From Mariniphaga sp041684965 (GTDB lineage: Bacteria > Bacteroidota > Bacteroidia > Bacteroidales > Prolixibacteraceae), in NCBI GenBank assembly GCA_041684965.1, contig JAWLGR010000017.1:35725-99724 (forward strand): a stretch of DNA of 64,000 nucleotides. The letters run 5' to 3'. The position numbers and the translations under genes are program-made. Below are positions 63,667-64,000 of this stretch, piece by piece (positions within the stretch are counted from its first letter, which is position 1; each line of letters begins with the position of its first letter). Under the pieces are notes generated by a model, which was not told where the DNA came from, made no database searches, and saw nothing but the letters and a program-made list of their open reading frames with translations.

Positions 63667-64000
63667 TTATTTCAAAAAAACAACAACAGGATTACTGTTT
63701 GGATCGGAATTCAATATACTATGCATCAATTCTTCTGAAATCAATTGCTTTTTCTCTATAGCCATACTAACGTCAGCGTTGAGCATGCTCACTGAATTAA
63801 TAATTCCAATGGTGCCATATCTTTTATCATATCCGGCCAATGATATATAACTTTGAAAAAAATCGTTGTATAAAGTTCTTATTATTGGAGGATTATTGTG
63901 TATGTAAGTGGTAACTGCAAGTGCACATTTTTTCGTAATCAGGAATGCACAAAAATTGGCAACAGCCGTGCACATTTTTGTTACGGTAAATATAAATAAA
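63667..64000 (-). CDS. C-terminal part of a gene running off the right edge
   Basis: The minus-strand frame is open from the stop at 63667 to the edge of the window (at least 110 codons; an internal ATG at 63975 need not be the start). It ends 'EELMHSILNSDPNSNPVVVFLK', which resembles the 'DNPxIxxYK' ending of the three propeller proteins next to it. It could therefore be the 3' end of a fourth propeller gene. The visible part lacks the GPGEY signature, so this is a guess. Confidence 0.45.
   Translation of the reverse strand, partial: LFIFTVTKMCTAVANFCAFLITKKCALAVTTYIHNNPPIIRTLYNDFFQSYISLAGYDKRYGTIGIINSVSMLNADVSMAIEKKQLISEELMHSILNSDPNSNPVVVFLK

Overview
The window looks like one scaffold (it contains a 100-base N gap) from a polysaccharide-degrading member of the Bacteroidota, probably of the Marinilabiliales/Prolixibacteraceae type. 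Evidence for this is two SusC/SusD pairs, several SPII lipoproteins, C-terminal type IX secretion (T9SS) sorting domains, 6-bladed beta-propeller lipoproteins, and promoter-like TTTG / TAnnTTTG sites. The closer placement is inference. I saw no rRNA, tRNA, CRISPR array, sigma/anti-sigma pair or hybrid two-component regulator.

Region 1 (1-9802, all minus strand, gaps of at most 66 bp) reads as one operon. In transcription order it holds three transglutaminase-like lipoproteins, a secreted protein with two metallo-beta-lactamase domains, a DUF819 membrane protein, a dipeptide epimerase of the enolase superfamily, a CocE/NonD-type serine hydrolase, and the start of a protein whose N-terminal domain recurs at 46 kb. 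A fourth transglutaminase-like paralogue with a sugar-porter MFS gene lies at 13.0-15.6 kb. Between them, on the plus strand, are a uroporphyrinogen-decarboxylase-like gene and two overlapping PepSY-type membrane proteins.

Region 2 (15.6-23.7 kb) is a decayed accessory segment: duplicated non-coding DNA, a HEPN/MNT pair whose HEPN gene is frameshifted, a broken PIN gene, a broken RelE-like toxin with a truncated antitoxin, an apparently intact IS21-family element with a target duplication, an Rhs remnant, one intact GH-A-like lipoprotein and a broken serine beta-lactamase-like gene.

Region 3 (24.1-39.5 kb, minus) is a polysaccharide utilisation operon with the order FAS1 protein, SusC, SusD, FAS1 protein, FAS1 protein, SusC, SusD. 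Divergent promoter-like sites at 39.58-39.70 kb would serve it and a 1328-residue T9SS cargo protein on the other strand.

Region 4 (39.7-59.3 kb) encodes secreted proteins: the large T9SS protein, a family of jelly-roll proteins (five long members and one distant one), a small T9SS cargo protein, a lipoprotein of unknown function, a glycosidase-like protein and a right-handed beta-helix protein. Three of the jelly-roll genes are a near-identical tandem triplication embedded in repeated intergenic DNA. Region 5 (59.7-64 kb, minus) has three 6-bladed beta-propeller genes in a row and the 3' end of another gene at the edge.

Taken together, the genes suggest binding, cleavage and import of a complex extracellular glycan: SusCD/FAS1 at the surface, and beta-helix, jelly-roll and glycosidase enzymes outside. 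The first operon may process a peptide-bearing or amidated substrate. The jelly-roll family and the transglutaminase/epimerase operon are the parts I cannot match to a described system.
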